DNA from: Variovorax sp. J2L1-78
Lineage (GTDB): Bacteria; Pseudomonadota; Gammaproteobacteria; Burkholderiales; Burkholderiaceae_C
Assembly (NCBI RefSeq): GCF_030317205.1
Contig: NZ_JASZYB010000001.1
Location: 1,922,001-1,986,000 of the forward strand
DNA length: 64,000 nt
Direction: 5' to 3'
Shown: piece after piece, positions 22,575 through 32,083 of the stretch
Position numbering within the stretch: position 1 is the first letter of the stretch
Layout: each line of letters starts with the position of its first letter
Translations under genes and position numbers: made by a program
The notes under the pieces: generated by a model
Told to the model about the DNA's origin: nothing
The model's input: the letters and a program-made list of their open reading frames with translations, nothing else
The model's database searches: none

Positions 22575-23573
22575 CTATTGGACGGTCGGCGTCCCCGGCA
22601 GCTGGTCGCCCGGCGGACGGAAGATCTGCGCAGCGTCGATCGCGTCGAAGCGGTACTGCTTGCCGCAGAAGTCGCAGCCGACCTCGATGTCGCCCCGCTC
22701 CGCAAGGATGCCCTCGGCCTCCTCCACGCCCAGGCCGCGGATCATCTGGGCCACGCGCTCGCGCCCGCAGGTGCAGGCGAAGTGCGGGCCCAAGAGGCCT
22801 TTCTGCGGCTCGAAGCGCAGCAGCTTCTCTTCCCAGAACAGGCGGCGCAGGATGGTCTCGACGTCGAGCGTCAGCAGCTCGTCGCGCGTGAGCGTCGAGG
22901 CCAGGATCGAGATGCGGTTGTAGTCCTCGTTCAGGCCGATCTCGTCTTCGTTAGCCGGATTGCTGTCGCCGCCCGAGGTGCCTTCGAGGTTGCCTTCGCC
23001 CTTGACCGGCAGACGCTGGATCAGGAGGCCCGCCGCCACCTTGTCGTCGGCCGCCAGCACCAGCGTGGTGTCGAGCTGCTCACTCTGCAGCATGTAGTGC
23101 TGCAGCACGTCGCTCAGCTTGCCCAGCTTCTCGCCGTCGTCACCGAACAGCGGCACCACACCCTGGTAGGGCTGCTGGCCTGGCACGCGGCCCTTGGGCT
23201 CGAGCGTGATCGCGCAGCGGCCCTTGTTGTTGACGTTGACCATGTCGGGCAGACGCGCATCGGCGGGCAGCTCGCCCACCACGTTGGCCGTGGCGCGCAG
23301 GCTCAGGTCGGGCCTGACCTCGGCCACCGCCACCTTGACCGGGCCGTCGCCGAAGATCTGCAGGATGAGCGAGCCGTTGAACTTGATGTTCGACTGCATC
23401 AGCGTGGCGGCGGCGGTCATTTCGCCGAGCAGCTCGGCCACCGGCGGTGGGTAGGCGCCGGTCGTCGTGTTCGCCGCGCGCCGTGCCAGGATTTCCTGCC
23501 AGGCATCGGTCAAACGCACGATCATGCCGCGCACCGGCATGCCGTCGAACAGGAATTTGTGCAGCTCGCTCAA
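22575..23573 (-). CDS. hslO: Hsp33 redox-regulated chaperonin
   Basis: A 332-residue holdase chaperone. The N-terminal domain has RGMIVRLTDAWQ and GVVPLFGDDGEKLG. The C-terminal redox switch shows the four zinc cysteines as CTC (ACTCGRERV) and CDFC (VGCDFCGKQYRFD), the CxC-x(27-32)-CxxC pattern that forms disulfides under oxidative heat stress. Its start is 17 bases after the carbonic anhydrase stop on the same strand, so the two are probably cotranscribed. Confidence 0.95.
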   Translation of the reverse strand: MSELHKFLFDGMPVRGMIVRLTDAWQEILARRAANTTTGAYPPPVAELLGEMTAAATLMQSNIKFNGSLILQIFGDGPVKVAVAEVRPDLSLRATANVVGELPADARLPDMVNVNNKGRCAITLEPKGRVPGQQPYQGVVPLFGDDGEKLGKLSDVLQHYMLQSEQLDTTLVLAADDKVAAGLLIQRLPVKGEGNLEGTSGGDSNPANEDEIGLNEDYNRISILASTLTRDELLTLDVETILRRLFWEEKLLRFEPQKGLLGPHFACTCGRERVAQMIRGLGVEEAEGILAERGDIEVGCDFCGKQYRFDAIDAAQIFRPPGDQLPGTPTVQ

Positions 23574-23590
23574 AACAGTCCTTCGCTCCC

Positions 23591-24115
23591 TCAGGAGATT
23601 TTCTTGAGGCCCTTCGCGAAGCGACGGCCGTTGTCCACATAGTGTTCCGCGCTGGCGCGCAGCTTGGCGACCGCGGCGTCGTCCAGCGTGCGCACCACCT
23701 TGGCCGGCGCACCGATGATGAGGGAGTTGTCCGGAAACTCCTTGCCTTCGGTCACCACGCTGCCGGCGCCAACGATCGAGTTGCGGCCGATCCTGGCGTT
23801 ATTCAAGACCACCGCCTGGATGCCGATGAGCGAGTTGTCGCCCACCGTGCAGCCATGCAGCATGACCTGGTGCCCGATCGTCACGTTCTCGCCGATGGTC
23901 AGCGGGCAGCCCACGTCGGCATGCAGCACCGACAGATCCTGCACATTGCTGTTGCGGCCGATGGTGAGCGGCTCGGTGTCGCCGCGCAGCACGGCGCCGA
24001 ACCAGACGCTGACGTTCTCGCCGAGCACGACCGCCCCCATCACCTGCGCGCTGTCCGCCACCCAGGTGCCGTCTGCCAGTTGCGGCGCCACGCCGTCGAG
24101 TTCGTACAAGGCCAT
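23591..24115 (-). CDS. Gamma-class carbonic anhydrase family protein
   Basis: A 174-residue left-handed beta-helix of hexapeptide repeats. The three metal-binding histidines are present (His65 in VLHAD; His82 and His87 in IGHQVMLHGC), and the C-terminal helix (AAVAKLRASAEHYV) is typical of YrdA/PaaY-like proteins. It may hydrate CO2 or act as a scaffold; many family members are inactive. It leads the pair with hslO. Confidence 0.9.
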   Translation of the reverse strand: MALYELDGVAPQLADGTWVADSAQVMGAVVLGENVSVWFGAVLRGDTEPLTIGRNSNVQDLSVLHADVGCPLTIGENVTIGHQVMLHGCTVGDNSLIGIQAVVLNNARIGRNSIVGAGSVVTEGKEFPDNSLIIGAPAKVVRTLDDAAVAKLRASAEHYVDNGRRFAKGLKKIS

Positions 24116-24152
24116 CGTGTGTCTCCGTGGGTCGAAAACTAGAATTGTAGGG

Positions 24153-24956
24153 ATGCACCCCCGTCTCGGCGCCCTCGCCGCGCTTCGCCTCACCGACCCC
24201 GATGCCAAGGTGGCGGCGACGCGCGCGCTTGCCGCGGCCAGCTTGGCGGCGCCGATATCGGACATCGCGGTGCGGCAACCCGGTGACGACGACGGCGTGC
24301 CTGGCCGGCCCGAGCGTCCGCTGACGGTGTCGGCCATGGACGTGGGCAAGCGCTCGCCTTTCACGCCCGACGGTCGCGCGGCGCTGGTCCATTCCATCTG
24401 CCACATCGAGTTCAACGCGATCAACCTGGCGCTCGACGCGGTGTGGCGCTTCGACGGCATGCCCGAGGCCTACTACCGCGACTGGCTACGCGTGGCCGAC
24501 GAGGAGGCGCAGCACTTCACGCTGCTGCACGCGCACCTGCAGACGCTGGGCTTCCGCTACGGCGACTTCACCGGCCACGACGGCCTGTGGTCGATGTGCG
24601 AGAAGACGAAGCACGACGTGCTGGCCCGCATGGCGCTGGTGCCGCGCACGCTGGAGGCGCGCGGGCTCGACGCCACGCCGCTGATCCAGGCCAAGCTGCG
24701 GCGCGTGAACACACCCGATGCTCACGCGGCCATCGCGATCCTCGACCTCATCCTGCGCGACGAGGTGGGCCACGTGGCCATCGGCAACCACTGGTACCGC
24801 TGGCTGTGCGCGCGCGACGGCGTCGACCCGATCGCGCGCTACCGCGTGCTGTACCGCCGGCACGAGGCGCCGCGGCTGAAAGCGCCGTTCAACCTCGAGG
24901 CGCGGGCCCGCGCCGGATTCACCGAACAAGAACTGGCCGACCTCACCGCCGGCTGA
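24153..24956 (+). CDS. DUF455 ferritin-like protein
   Basis: A 267-residue helical protein. Helices carry a ferritin-like metal pattern: [17 protein letters not shown], then [14 protein letters not shown], and later [18 protein letters not shown]. These give the Glu/ExxH sets of a di-iron site. The function of DUF455 proteins is unknown. It is divergent from the carbonic anhydrase with 37 bp between starts, and its 3' end is overlapped by the frameshifted tail of the chemoreceptor reading frame. Confidence 0.85.
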   Translation: MHPRLGALAALRLTDPDAKVAATRALAAASLAAPISDIAVRQPGDDDGVPGRPERPLTVSAMDVGKRSPFTPDGRAALVHSICHIEFNAINLALDAVWRFDGMPEAYYRDWLRVADEEAQHFTLLHAHLQTLGFRYGDFTGHDGLWSMCEKTKHDVLARMALVPRTLEARGLDATPLIQAKLRRVNTPDAHAAIAILDLILRDEVGHVAIGNHWYRWLCARDGVDPIARYRVLYRRHEAPRLKAPFNLEARARAGFTEQELADLTAG

Positions 24957-25013
24957 CGCGCAGCGACGACACGGTCAGCGGCGCCTTGGCCCGCACCCCG
25001 GGGCCGTCGTCTC

Positions 25014-26751
25014 TCAGAAGCTTTCCCAGTCGTCGCTGCCCGCCGTCGCCAACGCGCGTCCAGGAGCGGCCTTGACTTTGGCGGGCGTGCGCACCACACC
25101 CGAGGCCCGGCGCGCGGTGCGTGGCGCCGCCGCGACGGCCCGCGCGCGAACCGGGATGGCCGGGACGGCCGCGATGGCTGGAGCGTCGAGGCGGTCCTGC
25201 TGGCCGACGCCCTTGAAGATGCTGACAACCTCGACCAGTGTGGCCGCCTGCTGCTTGAGGCTTTCGGCGGCAGCGGCACTCTCCTCGACCAGCGCCGCGT
25301 TCTGCTGCGTGACCTGGTCCAGTTGGTTCACCGCGTCGCCGATCTGGCTGATGCCCGGTGGACTGCTCAGCGCTGGCGGTGGAGATCTCGCCGATGAGGT
25401 CGCTCACGCGTTGAACCTGCGAGACGATCTCACTCATCGACATGCCGGCCGCATCGACCTGTCGCGAGCCGGTCTCGACCTTCTCGACACTGGCACCGAT
25501 CAGTTGCTTGATTTCCTTGGCCGCATCGGCCGAGCGGCTGGCCAGACTGCGCACCTCGCTGGCTACCACCGCGAAACCGCGACCCTGCTCGCCCGCACGC
25601 GCGGCCTCCACCGCTGCGTTCAAGGCCAGGATGTTGGTCTGAAACGCGATGCTGTCGATCACACCGATGATGTCGGCGATCTTTTTCGACGAGGCCGCGA
25701 TCTCCTGCATCGTGCTCACCACCGATCCCACGACCTCGCCGCCGCTCACCGCCGCTGCCGATGCATGGGCGGCCAGTTGCTTGGCTTGTGCTGCGGTTTC
25801 CGTGCTGTTCTTGACGGTGCTGGCCAGCTCTTCCATCGAGGCGGCTGTCTGCTCGAGGTTGCTGGCCTGCTCTTCCGTGCGCTGGCTCAGGTCCTGGTTG
25901 CCGCTGGCGATCTGCGCTGAGCCGGTGGCGATGTTGTCGCTGCTGGCGCGAACCTGCCCGACGATGCGGGCCAGGCTGGTTTGCATCTCGCCCAGGGACA
26001 GCAGGACACTGCCTTCACGTGCACGGTCGGCCCCCAGGACCGGGCTCAGGTCACCGCTCGCCACGCGCTGTGCCGCCGTGCCCAGTTCTCCAGGTTCTGC
26101 GCCGAGCGCGCGCGACAGGCTGCGCACCAGCAGCCAGGTGACGACGAGGCCGACGCCAGCCAGGGCCACCGCCAAGGCGATCATCATCAGCATGGCTCGC
26201 TTTGCGTCGCTCCTGGCGTCCGCAGCCCCCGCGCTTGCGATCTGCTGCTGAATTTCGGTCGAATCGTCGACGGCTCGGAAGATCGTGTCCTGCAGCGCGC
26301 GCGTCTCGTTGAGCAGTTTCGCGGCGCCCTCGCGATCCCCCTTGGCGTCAAGCGCCGCAATCTCGCTCATCTGCGCGTTGTAGCGGGGACGGTTGTCCTG
26401 GATGATCTTGAGAAGCTCGCGCGGTTTCGGCGCGGCCATCGTCTTGTCGAGAGACACCAGCATCTCGGTGGTCTGGGCCGCGAGCGCATCGATCTTCTTT
26501 TTCTCCGCCGCTTCGAAGACCGGGTCGTCCGACAGGAGCATGTTTCGAATGGCGAGCGCGATGCCATTGAGGTTGTCCCTGACCGCGGTGAACTTCTGGA
26601 CCTTGACCATCCGGTCGTTGGCGATCTTCTCGATTTGGCTGTTCAGACTGCTCATCTGGACCGCTGCGATGACCGCGATGCAGACCCCCAGCGCCACTGC
26701 CGCACCAAATCCCAGCGTGAGCCGGGTCGCCACTTTCAGATTCTTGAACAT
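25014..26751 (-). pseudogene. Methyl-accepting chemotaxis protein, frameshifted near the C-terminus
   Basis: The product begins [16 protein letters not shown] (AAAGGAAA upstream), with a first transmembrane helix, a periplasmic 4-helix-bundle sensor (about 35-190), a second helix, HAMP and a full signalling hairpin tip ([18 protein letters not shown]). At 25354-25356 a CCC run stands where CC is expected. The frame then changes from [13 protein letters not shown] to [13 protein letters not shown]. The correct C-terminal helix and tail ([14 protein letters not shown] ... GSDDWESF) continue in the next frame to 25014. As written the protein reads on to 24943 with a foreign tail. An authentic one-base insertion or a sequencing error are both possible; the restored length is 578 residues. 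Confidence 0.85.
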
Positions 26752-26920
26752 TCGTTTCCTTTGAGGGTTTGCGCGCTGCCGCGACGGCGATGGGCCCGGC
26801 ATGCACGCAGATCCACTGCGCCCGGGGCCCATATGGCTATCGGCACCGCCTCAGGGAAACTGAAGTCACGTGGCGCTTCTGCACTCACGCACCGTGCGAA
26901 ATTCTCGTTCCAGGAAACCG

Positions 26921-27397
26921 CTAAACGGACTGCCCGACCACCACCAGCTTGGGCGTGAAGCGCTGCAGCACCTCGCCGCGCTGGTTCTTCGTCTCGCAGC
27001 GCGCCTGCACCATGGCGCGCCCCGGCTTGGAACGCGACGGCACGATCTCCAGAATCTCGGCTTCGACGTGCAGCACGTCGTCCGGTCGCGTCGGTTGCGG
27101 CCATTGCAACTCGCCGCCGGAACCGATCACACCGTCGGCCAGCGGCAGGCCGCTCTCGACCAGCAGCTTCATCGTGAGCGCCGCCGTGTGCCAGCCGCTC
27201 GCGGCCAGGCCACGGAAGAAGGTGGCTTCGGCGGCGTCGGGGTCGGTATGGAAGGGCTGCGGATCGAACTGCGCCGCGAAGGCAACGATCTGCGCCGCAT
27301 CGAGCGCGTGCTCGCCACTGATGAAGCGGTCGCCGACCGACAGGTCGTCGAGGTAGAGGCTGCGGCGGGGCGCTGCGGGCGAATGCGTCTCGGCCAT
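26921..27397 (-). CDS. MaoC-type (R)-specific enoyl-CoA hydratase family protein
   Basis: A 158-residue hot-dog fold protein with the hydratase motif: Asp45 and His50 in FDPQPFHTD, then FFRGLAASGWHTAALTMKL. It probably hydrates enoyl-CoA. It lies 41 bases after the thiolase stop on the same strand, so the pair forms a short beta-oxidation or ketoacyl module under the TetR regulator. AGGAGACC lies upstream of the ATG. Confidence 0.88.
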   Translation of the reverse strand: MAETHSPAAPRRSLYLDDLSVGDRFISGEHALDAAQIVAFAAQFDPQPFHTDPDAAEATFFRGLAASGWHTAALTMKLLVESGLPLADGVIGSGGELQWPQPTRPDDVLHVEAEILEIVPSRSKPGRAMVQARCETKNQRGEVLQRFTPKLVVVGQSV

Positions 27398-27438
27398 GGA
27401 GGTCTCCTTTTTGTTTGGAAGTTGCGCCTATCTTGGCA

Positions 27439-28572
27439 TCAGACGCGCTCGAGCACCGTCGCGATGCCCTGCCCGCCGCCGATGCACTGGGTCGACAGGG
27501 CATAGCGCCCGTTCTCGCGCACCAGCAGCGACGCCGCCTTGCCGGTGATGCGCGCGCCGGTCGCGCCCAGCGGGTGGCCGATGGCGAGGCCGCCCCCATC
27601 GAGGTTGACGGTGGCCGGGTCCAGCCCGAGGTCGCGGATGCAGGCCAGCGCCTGCGACGAGAAGGCCTCGTTGATCTCGATCACGTCGAGGTCGGCGACG
27701 GTGAGCCCGGCGCGTGCCAGCGCCTTGCGCGTGGCGGGGATCGGGCCGATGCCCATGATGGCCGGATCGACGCCGACCGACGCGAAGGACCGGACGCGCG
27801 CCATCGGCGCGAGCCCATGCTTCTCGGCGAAGGCGTCGCTGGTGACCAGCACCACGGCCGCGCCGTCGGTCAATGGCGACGACGTGCCGGCCGTCACCGA
27901 GCCGTCGGGCCGGAAGGCCGGCTTCAGGCCCGCCAGCGCTTCGAGCGAGGTGGCCGGCCGGATGCAGCCGTCGGCGTCGATCACGTCGCCGTTGGCCAGC
28001 TGCACCGGAATGATCTCTGCGGCCAGGCGACCTTCGGTGCGCGCCGCGGTCGCCTTGCGGTGCGACTCGACGGCCAGCGCCTCCTGATCGGCACGGCTCA
28101 CGTGCCATCGCGCGGCCACGTTCTCGGCGGTCTCGCCCATCGAGATGTAGGCCTGCGTGTTCGCCAGCAACTCGGGGTTGGGCGAGAAGTTGAAACCGCC
28201 CTGCGGCACCATCGTCATGGACTCCACGCCCACGCACAGGAAGGCCTCGCCCATGCCCGCCTCGATCTGCGCGGCGGCGATGTGCACCGCCTGCATCGAC
28301 GAGCCGCAGAAGCGGTTGACCGTCATGCCGCCGACCTCCTGCGGCAGGCCGGCGAGCAGCCCGACGATGCGCGCTAGGTTGTTGCCCTGCGAGGCTTCGG
28401 GGTAGGCACAGCCGAGGATCACGTCCTCGATCAGCGCCGGGTCGAGGTCGGTGCGCTTGAGCAGGCCACTCACTGCCTGCGCGGCGAGCGTGTCGGGCCG
28501 CACCTCGGCGAGCGCGCCCTTGCGGGCAAAGTGAAAGGGAGTGCGCGCGTAGGCGGCGATGACGGCTTTCAT
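27439..28572 (-). CDS. Acetyl-CoA C-acyltransferase (thiolase)
   Basis: A 377-residue thiolase with the acyl-enzyme Cys89 (VNRFCGSSMQ), GHPLGATGARI with the catalytic His, and CIGGGQG with the second Cys. It catalyses beta-ketoacyl-CoA thiolysis, or the reverse Claisen condensation. The short form resembles FadA-type degradative enzymes; the chain-length preference is not readable. It is transcribed with the MaoC gene, and a palindrome (28594-28611) sits 22 bases before its ATG. Confidence 0.92.
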   Translation of the reverse strand: MKAVIAAYARTPFHFARKGALAEVRPDTLAAQAVSGLLKRTDLDPALIEDVILGCAYPEASQGNNLARIVGLLAGLPQEVGGMTVNRFCGSSMQAVHIAAAQIEAGMGEAFLCVGVESMTMVPQGGFNFSPNPELLANTQAYISMGETAENVAARWHVSRADQEALAVESHRKATAARTEGRLAAEIIPVQLANGDVIDADGCIRPATSLEALAGLKPAFRPDGSVTAGTSSPLTDGAAVVLVTSDAFAEKHGLAPMARVRSFASVGVDPAIMGIGPIPATRKALARAGLTVADLDVIEINEAFSSQALACIRDLGLDPATVNLDGGGLAIGHPLGATGARITGKAASLLVRENGRYALSTQCIGGGQGIATVLERV

Positions 28573-28593
28573 GAATTCGCTCCTTGGTCTAGC

Positions 28594-28611
28594 CTACCGA
28601 CCCATCGGTAG
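28594..28611. promoter_or_regulatory. Candidate TetR-type operator upstream of thiolase
   Basis: Inverted repeat CTACCGA-CCCA-TCGGTAG (7-bp arms) lies 22 bases before the thiolase start. TACCGA...TCGGTA is a common TetR-family site. Its half-site CTAC/GTAG also occurs in the palindrome over the TetR start, but the spacing differs. Confidence 0.55.
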
Positions 28612-28660
28612 TTTTACGGGACAAACAAAAGCACGCCGAAGCGTGCCGGGAATGACGACA

Positions 28661-29236
28661 TCAGCGCGGGATCGATTGCCTGAGTTGCGCGATGGCCTCG
28701 TCGAAATCCTCGACACGGCCGGTCATCCGCGCCGACAGCAGCGCCCCCTGACAGGCTGCGAACACATATGCGGCCAGCGCACCGGCCGACACCGGCGGCT
28801 TCGCGTCGTGCACCAGTGCACCGAGCACGCCGGTGAGCCACATCACCTGCGTGCTGCGCAGTTCGCGCACGGTCTGGCGCAGCTCTTCGTTGATGCAGTC
28901 CCAGCCCGGCGCCAGGGCACCCGCGGGGCACACAGCCGCTCCGGCCTTCATCGCCTGGCGATACATGCGGAAGTAAGCCTCGAGCGCGACCTCGGCGGCA
29001 CGCGGCTTGGCGGCCCAGTCGCGAAAGCCCTGGCCGGCCTCGCGCAGCACCTCGACGCCGAGCGCTTCCTTGGTCGGGAAGTGGTGGTACAGGCTCGCCT
29101 TGCGGATGCCGATCTGGTCGGCCAGGTCCTGGAAGCTGAAGCCTAGGTACGAGCGCGTCTGGATCAGCTGGCGCGCGACGCGCAGGATCTGCGCGCGGGT
29201 GGATTCGGCCGGAACGGCCAGGGAGGCGCTGGACAT
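28661..29236 (-). CDS. TetR/AcrR family regulator
   Basis: A 191-residue protein. The N-terminal HTH is clear: TRAQILRVARQLIQTRSYLGFSFQDLADQIGIRKASLYHHFPTKEAL (residues 13-59). The C-terminal ligand domain has FRMYRQAMKAGAAVCPAGALAP. It precedes the thiolase-MaoC pair on the same strand, with an 88 bp gap holding one palindrome, and its own ATG lies inside another. It probably represses itself and the downstream genes until an acyl-type ligand binds; the ligand is unknown. Confidence 0.9.
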   Translation of the reverse strand: MSSASLAVPAESTRAQILRVARQLIQTRSYLGFSFQDLADQIGIRKASLYHHFPTKEALGVEVLREAGQGFRDWAAKPRAAEVALEAYFRMYRQAMKAGAAVCPAGALAPGWDCINEELRQTVRELRSTQVMWLTGVLGALVHDAKPPVSAGALAAYVFAACQGALLSARMTGRVEDFDEAIAQLRQSIPR

Positions 29237-29261
29237 CAGCCTACTATAAGGTAGGCTGATG
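29234..29261. promoter_or_regulatory. Palindromic operator covering the TetR start codon
   Basis: Perfect arms CATCAGCCTAC (29234-29244) and GTAGGCTGATG (29251-29261) flank TATAAG. The arm includes the TetR start codon, so a bound repressor would block initiation of its own gene. This is strong evidence for autoregulation. Confidence 0.7.
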
Positions 29262-29298
29262 TCGATCGCCAGCGGTCGCCGGCCGATGCCCCTGCGCC

Positions 29299-30291
29299 TC
29301 AGTCGGCCTTGATGCCGGCCGCCTTGATGACCCGGCCGTCGGCCTCGTACTCGGCGGCGATCGCCTTGGCGAAATCCGCCGCAGCACCGCCGGTCGGCAC
29401 GTTGTCGGTGGCGGTCAGCTTGGCGCGCAGGTCGGGGGTGGCGAGCGCCTTGTTGATCTCGGCGTTGTAGCGCGCGGCCAGCGGCTGCGGCAAGCCGGCC
29501 GGCGCGAACACGCCGAACAGCGACGACAGGTTGGCGGCCGGGTAACCCAGTTCGGCCAGCGTGGGCACGTTGGGCAGGCTGTCGAGCCGCGCCGGTGCGC
29601 CGACGGCCAGCGGCCGCAGCTTGCCGGCCTGGATGTGCTGCGACAGCGTGGCACCGGCATTGGTCGACAGCACCTCGAACTGACCGCCCAGCGCGTCGTT
29701 CATCTGCTGGCCGCCGCCCTTGTACGGCACGTGCGTCACCTCGATGCGCGCGGCGGCACGCAGCTGCTCCAGCATGATGTGGCCGAGCGAGGCTTGGCCC
29801 GAGGTGGCCCAGCGGATCGCGCCGGGCTTGGCCCTGGCGTCGGCCAGTAGGCCGGCGAAGTCCTTGCTCGTGCTGGCCGAAGTCGCCATCAGCAGCACGG
29901 GCGAATACATGACGCTGGCGATGGGCAGGATGTCCTTGAGCGGATCGAAGGGCGAGCGGCCCAGGTGCGGGTTCAGCACCAGCGGGCTGATCGCCGAGAA
30001 GCCCAGCGTGGCGCCGTCGGGCGCGGCCTTGGCGACCGCGTCCATGCCGATGCTGCCGCTCGCGCCGGCCTTGTTCTCGATCACGACCGCGATGTTCATC
30101 TGCGCCGCCAGCTTGTCGGCCAGGGCACGCGCCACCGCGTCGCTCACGCCGCCGGCGGGGTAGGCCACGATGATGCGCAGGGTTTTGGGAAGGGTCTGCG
30201 CCACCGCCGTTGTGCCGCACAGCGTGCCGACAGCGGCGAGCGCCACGGCGGACCAGGCCAGCGCGGCGCGCCGCGAAATTCGGGAGTCCAT
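29299..30291 (-). CDS. Bug-type tripartite tricarboxylate transporter substrate-binding protein
   Basis: A 330-residue periplasmic receptor. It has a twin-arginine-like start (MDSRISRRAALAW) with cleavage after TTAVAQ, then LRIIVAYPAGGVSDAVARALAD, VVIENKAGASGSIG, and THVPYKGGGQQMNDALGGQFE, which is the Bug ligand loop. Bug proteins bind carboxylates or other small anions and deliver them to TctAB permeases, none of which lies nearby. It is the first of four such receptors in 9 kb. The TetR gene downstream ends in a separate operator region, so it is probably its own unit. Confidence 0.92.
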   Translation of the reverse strand: MDSRISRRAALAWSAVALAAVGTLCGTTAVAQTLPKTLRIIVAYPAGGVSDAVARALADKLAAQMNIAVVIENKAGASGSIGMDAVAKAAPDGATLGFSAISPLVLNPHLGRSPFDPLKDILPIASVMYSPVLLMATSASTSKDFAGLLADARAKPGAIRWATSGQASLGHIMLEQLRAAARIEVTHVPYKGGGQQMNDALGGQFEVLSTNAGATLSQHIQAGKLRPLAVGAPARLDSLPNVPTLAELGYPAANLSSLFGVFAPAGLPQPLAARYNAEINKALATPDLRAKLTATDNVPTGGAAADFAKAIAAEYEADGRVIKAAGIKAD

Positions 30292-30328
30292 TCGATCTTT
30301 CTCAGTCAGGGTTGGGGGTCGTGTGCGG

Positions 30329-31303
30329 TCAGTCCAGTTGCAGCTTGCGTTCCCGGATCAGCTTCGCCCACTTCTCGTTGTCCGCCTTCACGAACGCAGA
30401 AAACTCGGTGGGGCCGAGCGAATGCACCTCGGCACCGGCCGTGGCGAACTTGGCCTGGATGTCGGGTTGCGCCAACACCTTGGCCAGCTCCGTCGACAGC
30501 CGGTCGACCACGTCCTTCGGCATCCCGGCCGGGCCGACCAGTCCCTGGAAGCCGACCGATTCCATGCCGCCCAGGCCCAATTCCTTCACGGTCGGCACGT
30601 CGGGCAGTTGCGGGTCGCGCCTCGGGCCGGTCACGGCCAGCGCCTTCAGCTTGCCGCCCTTGACCTGCGGCAGCAGCACGCTGCCCGCGTCGATGAGGAT
30701 CTGCGTCTGCCCACCGATCAGGTCCTGCACGGCCGGCGCGCTGCCCTTGTAGGGCACGTGCGTCATGTCGAGGCCCGTCACCTGGTTCATCAATTCGCCG
30801 TTGAGGTGGGTCGAGGTGCCCGCGCCGCCCGAGGCGAAGTTCACCTTGCCCGGCTGGCCCTTGGCCCAGGCGACGAAGGCCTTCAGGTCCTTGGCCGGAT
30901 GGTCGGGCCGCGTCACCGCGATGTAGCTGCCCTGGCTGATCTGCCCGATGTACGTGAACTGCTTGACCGGGTCGTAGGGCGGCTTCGACTGCAGGTACGG
31001 CGCGATGGCGAAGGGGCCGGTGTTGGCCAGCAGCAGCGTGTAGCCGTCGGGCGCCTGCCGGGTGAGCTCGGTGGCGGCGATCATGCCGCTGGCACCGGGC
31101 TTGTAGTCGACCACCATCTGCTGCTTGAGGGCCTCCTGCAACGGCACCTGCACCGTGCGCGCCGCGAAGTCGATGCCGCCGCCAGGTGGATAGCCGACGA
31201 TCAGGCGGATGGGCTTGGTCGAGGGATAGCCCTGCGCGGACGCAAGTCCGGCGGCCGTCAATGCCGTGAAGGCCAGCAAGGCCGGGATGCGCTTGAAACT
31301 CAT
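30329..31303 (-). CDS. Bug-type tripartite tricarboxylate transporter substrate-binding protein
   Basis: A 324-residue receptor with a Sec signal peptide cleaved after GLASA. Bug motifs are RLIVGYPPGGGIDFAARTV, VVDYKPGASGMIAATE, VNFASGGAGTSTHLNGELM and THVPYKGSAPAVQDLIGGQT. The ligand is unknown. It lies 37 bases upstream of the previous receptor on the same strand, so the two may be cotranscribed. They differ clearly in sequence, so they are not a recent duplication. Confidence 0.92.
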   Translation of the reverse strand: MSFKRIPALLAFTALTAAGLASAQGYPSTKPIRLIVGYPPGGGIDFAARTVQVPLQEALKQQMVVDYKPGASGMIAATELTRQAPDGYTLLLANTGPFAIAPYLQSKPPYDPVKQFTYIGQISQGSYIAVTRPDHPAKDLKAFVAWAKGQPGKVNFASGGAGTSTHLNGELMNQVTGLDMTHVPYKGSAPAVQDLIGGQTQILIDAGSVLLPQVKGGKLKALAVTGPRRDPQLPDVPTVKELGLGGMESVGFQGLVGPAGMPKDVVDRLSTELAKVLAQPDIQAKFATAGAEVHSLGPTEFSAFVKADNEKWAKLIRERKLQLD

Positions 31304-31336
31304 GGTGATCGGTCTCCGATGGTTCTTGTGTGGCAC

Positions 31337-32083
31337 TTATTCTGCCGCCAGCCGCTGCAGCGTGAGCGCGTTCCCCACCGCCGCGCCACCTGCCGTGTTG
31401 TCGAGCACGCACCAGCATTCGGCCCCCGCGTCACGCGCCTGCCGCAGACGCTGCGCGACGCGCTCTAGCAGCGCATCGTCGTAAGCCGACCAGTAGACGC
31501 GCGGCGTGCCGTGCATGCGCACGTAGACCAGCCCGGGCCAGCCGCCGGGTGCGGCTGCGCCGTCGTGCAAGACCGGGTCGGCCAGCACGCGGCCAACCCG
31601 ATAGCCGGCGAGCAGCGCATCGGCGTCGGCCGTGAACCAGCTGGCATGGCGCGGCTCCAGCGCCACGTGGCCGGGATAACGCTGGCGCACGCCGTCGAAG
31701 AAGCGCCGCGCGACGGCCGCATCGAAGCCCAAGCGGGGCGCGAGCTGGACCAGCAGGCAGCCCAGCTTGTCGCCGAGGCCGGCAATCTGCGCGAGGAAGT
31801 CGTCGAACGGTGGCATCGCATCGACCAGTTGCCGCTCGTGCGTGATGGTCTTGGGCAGCTTGACCGCGAAGCGGAAATGCGCCGGCGTGCTGGCCGCCCA
31901 GCGCGCGTAGGTCTCGAGCCGGTGGGGTCGGTAGAACGAGGTGTCGATCTCCACCGCATCGAAGCGTGTCGCGTAGCGCTCGAGGTGCGAACCCTCGGCC
32001 GGAAAGTGCGGCCACTGGTCGCGCGGCAGGCTCCAACCGGCGCAGCCGATGCGCAACGAGGGTGGGCCGGGGTGCAGCGTCAT
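31337..32083 (-). CDS. DUF72 domain protein
   Basis: A 248-residue TIM-barrel-like protein with the family opening RIGCAGWSLPRDQWPHFPAEG, EIDTSFYRP, FRFAVKLPKTITHERQL and the late CWCVLDNTAGGAAVGNAL. DUF72 is widespread and of unknown function. The ATG overlaps the xerD stop (ATGA), so it is translated together with the recombinase gene. Confidence 0.92.
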   Translation of the reverse strand: MTLHPGPPSLRIGCAGWSLPRDQWPHFPAEGSHLERYATRFDAVEIDTSFYRPHRLETYARWAASTPAHFRFAVKLPKTITHERQLVDAMPPFDDFLAQIAGLGDKLGCLLVQLAPRLGFDAAVARRFFDGVRQRYPGHVALEPRHASWFTADADALLAGYRVGRVLADPVLHDGAAAPGGWPGLVYVRMHGTPRVYWSAYDDALLERVAQRLRQARDAGAECWCVLDNTAGGAAVGNALTLQRLAAE

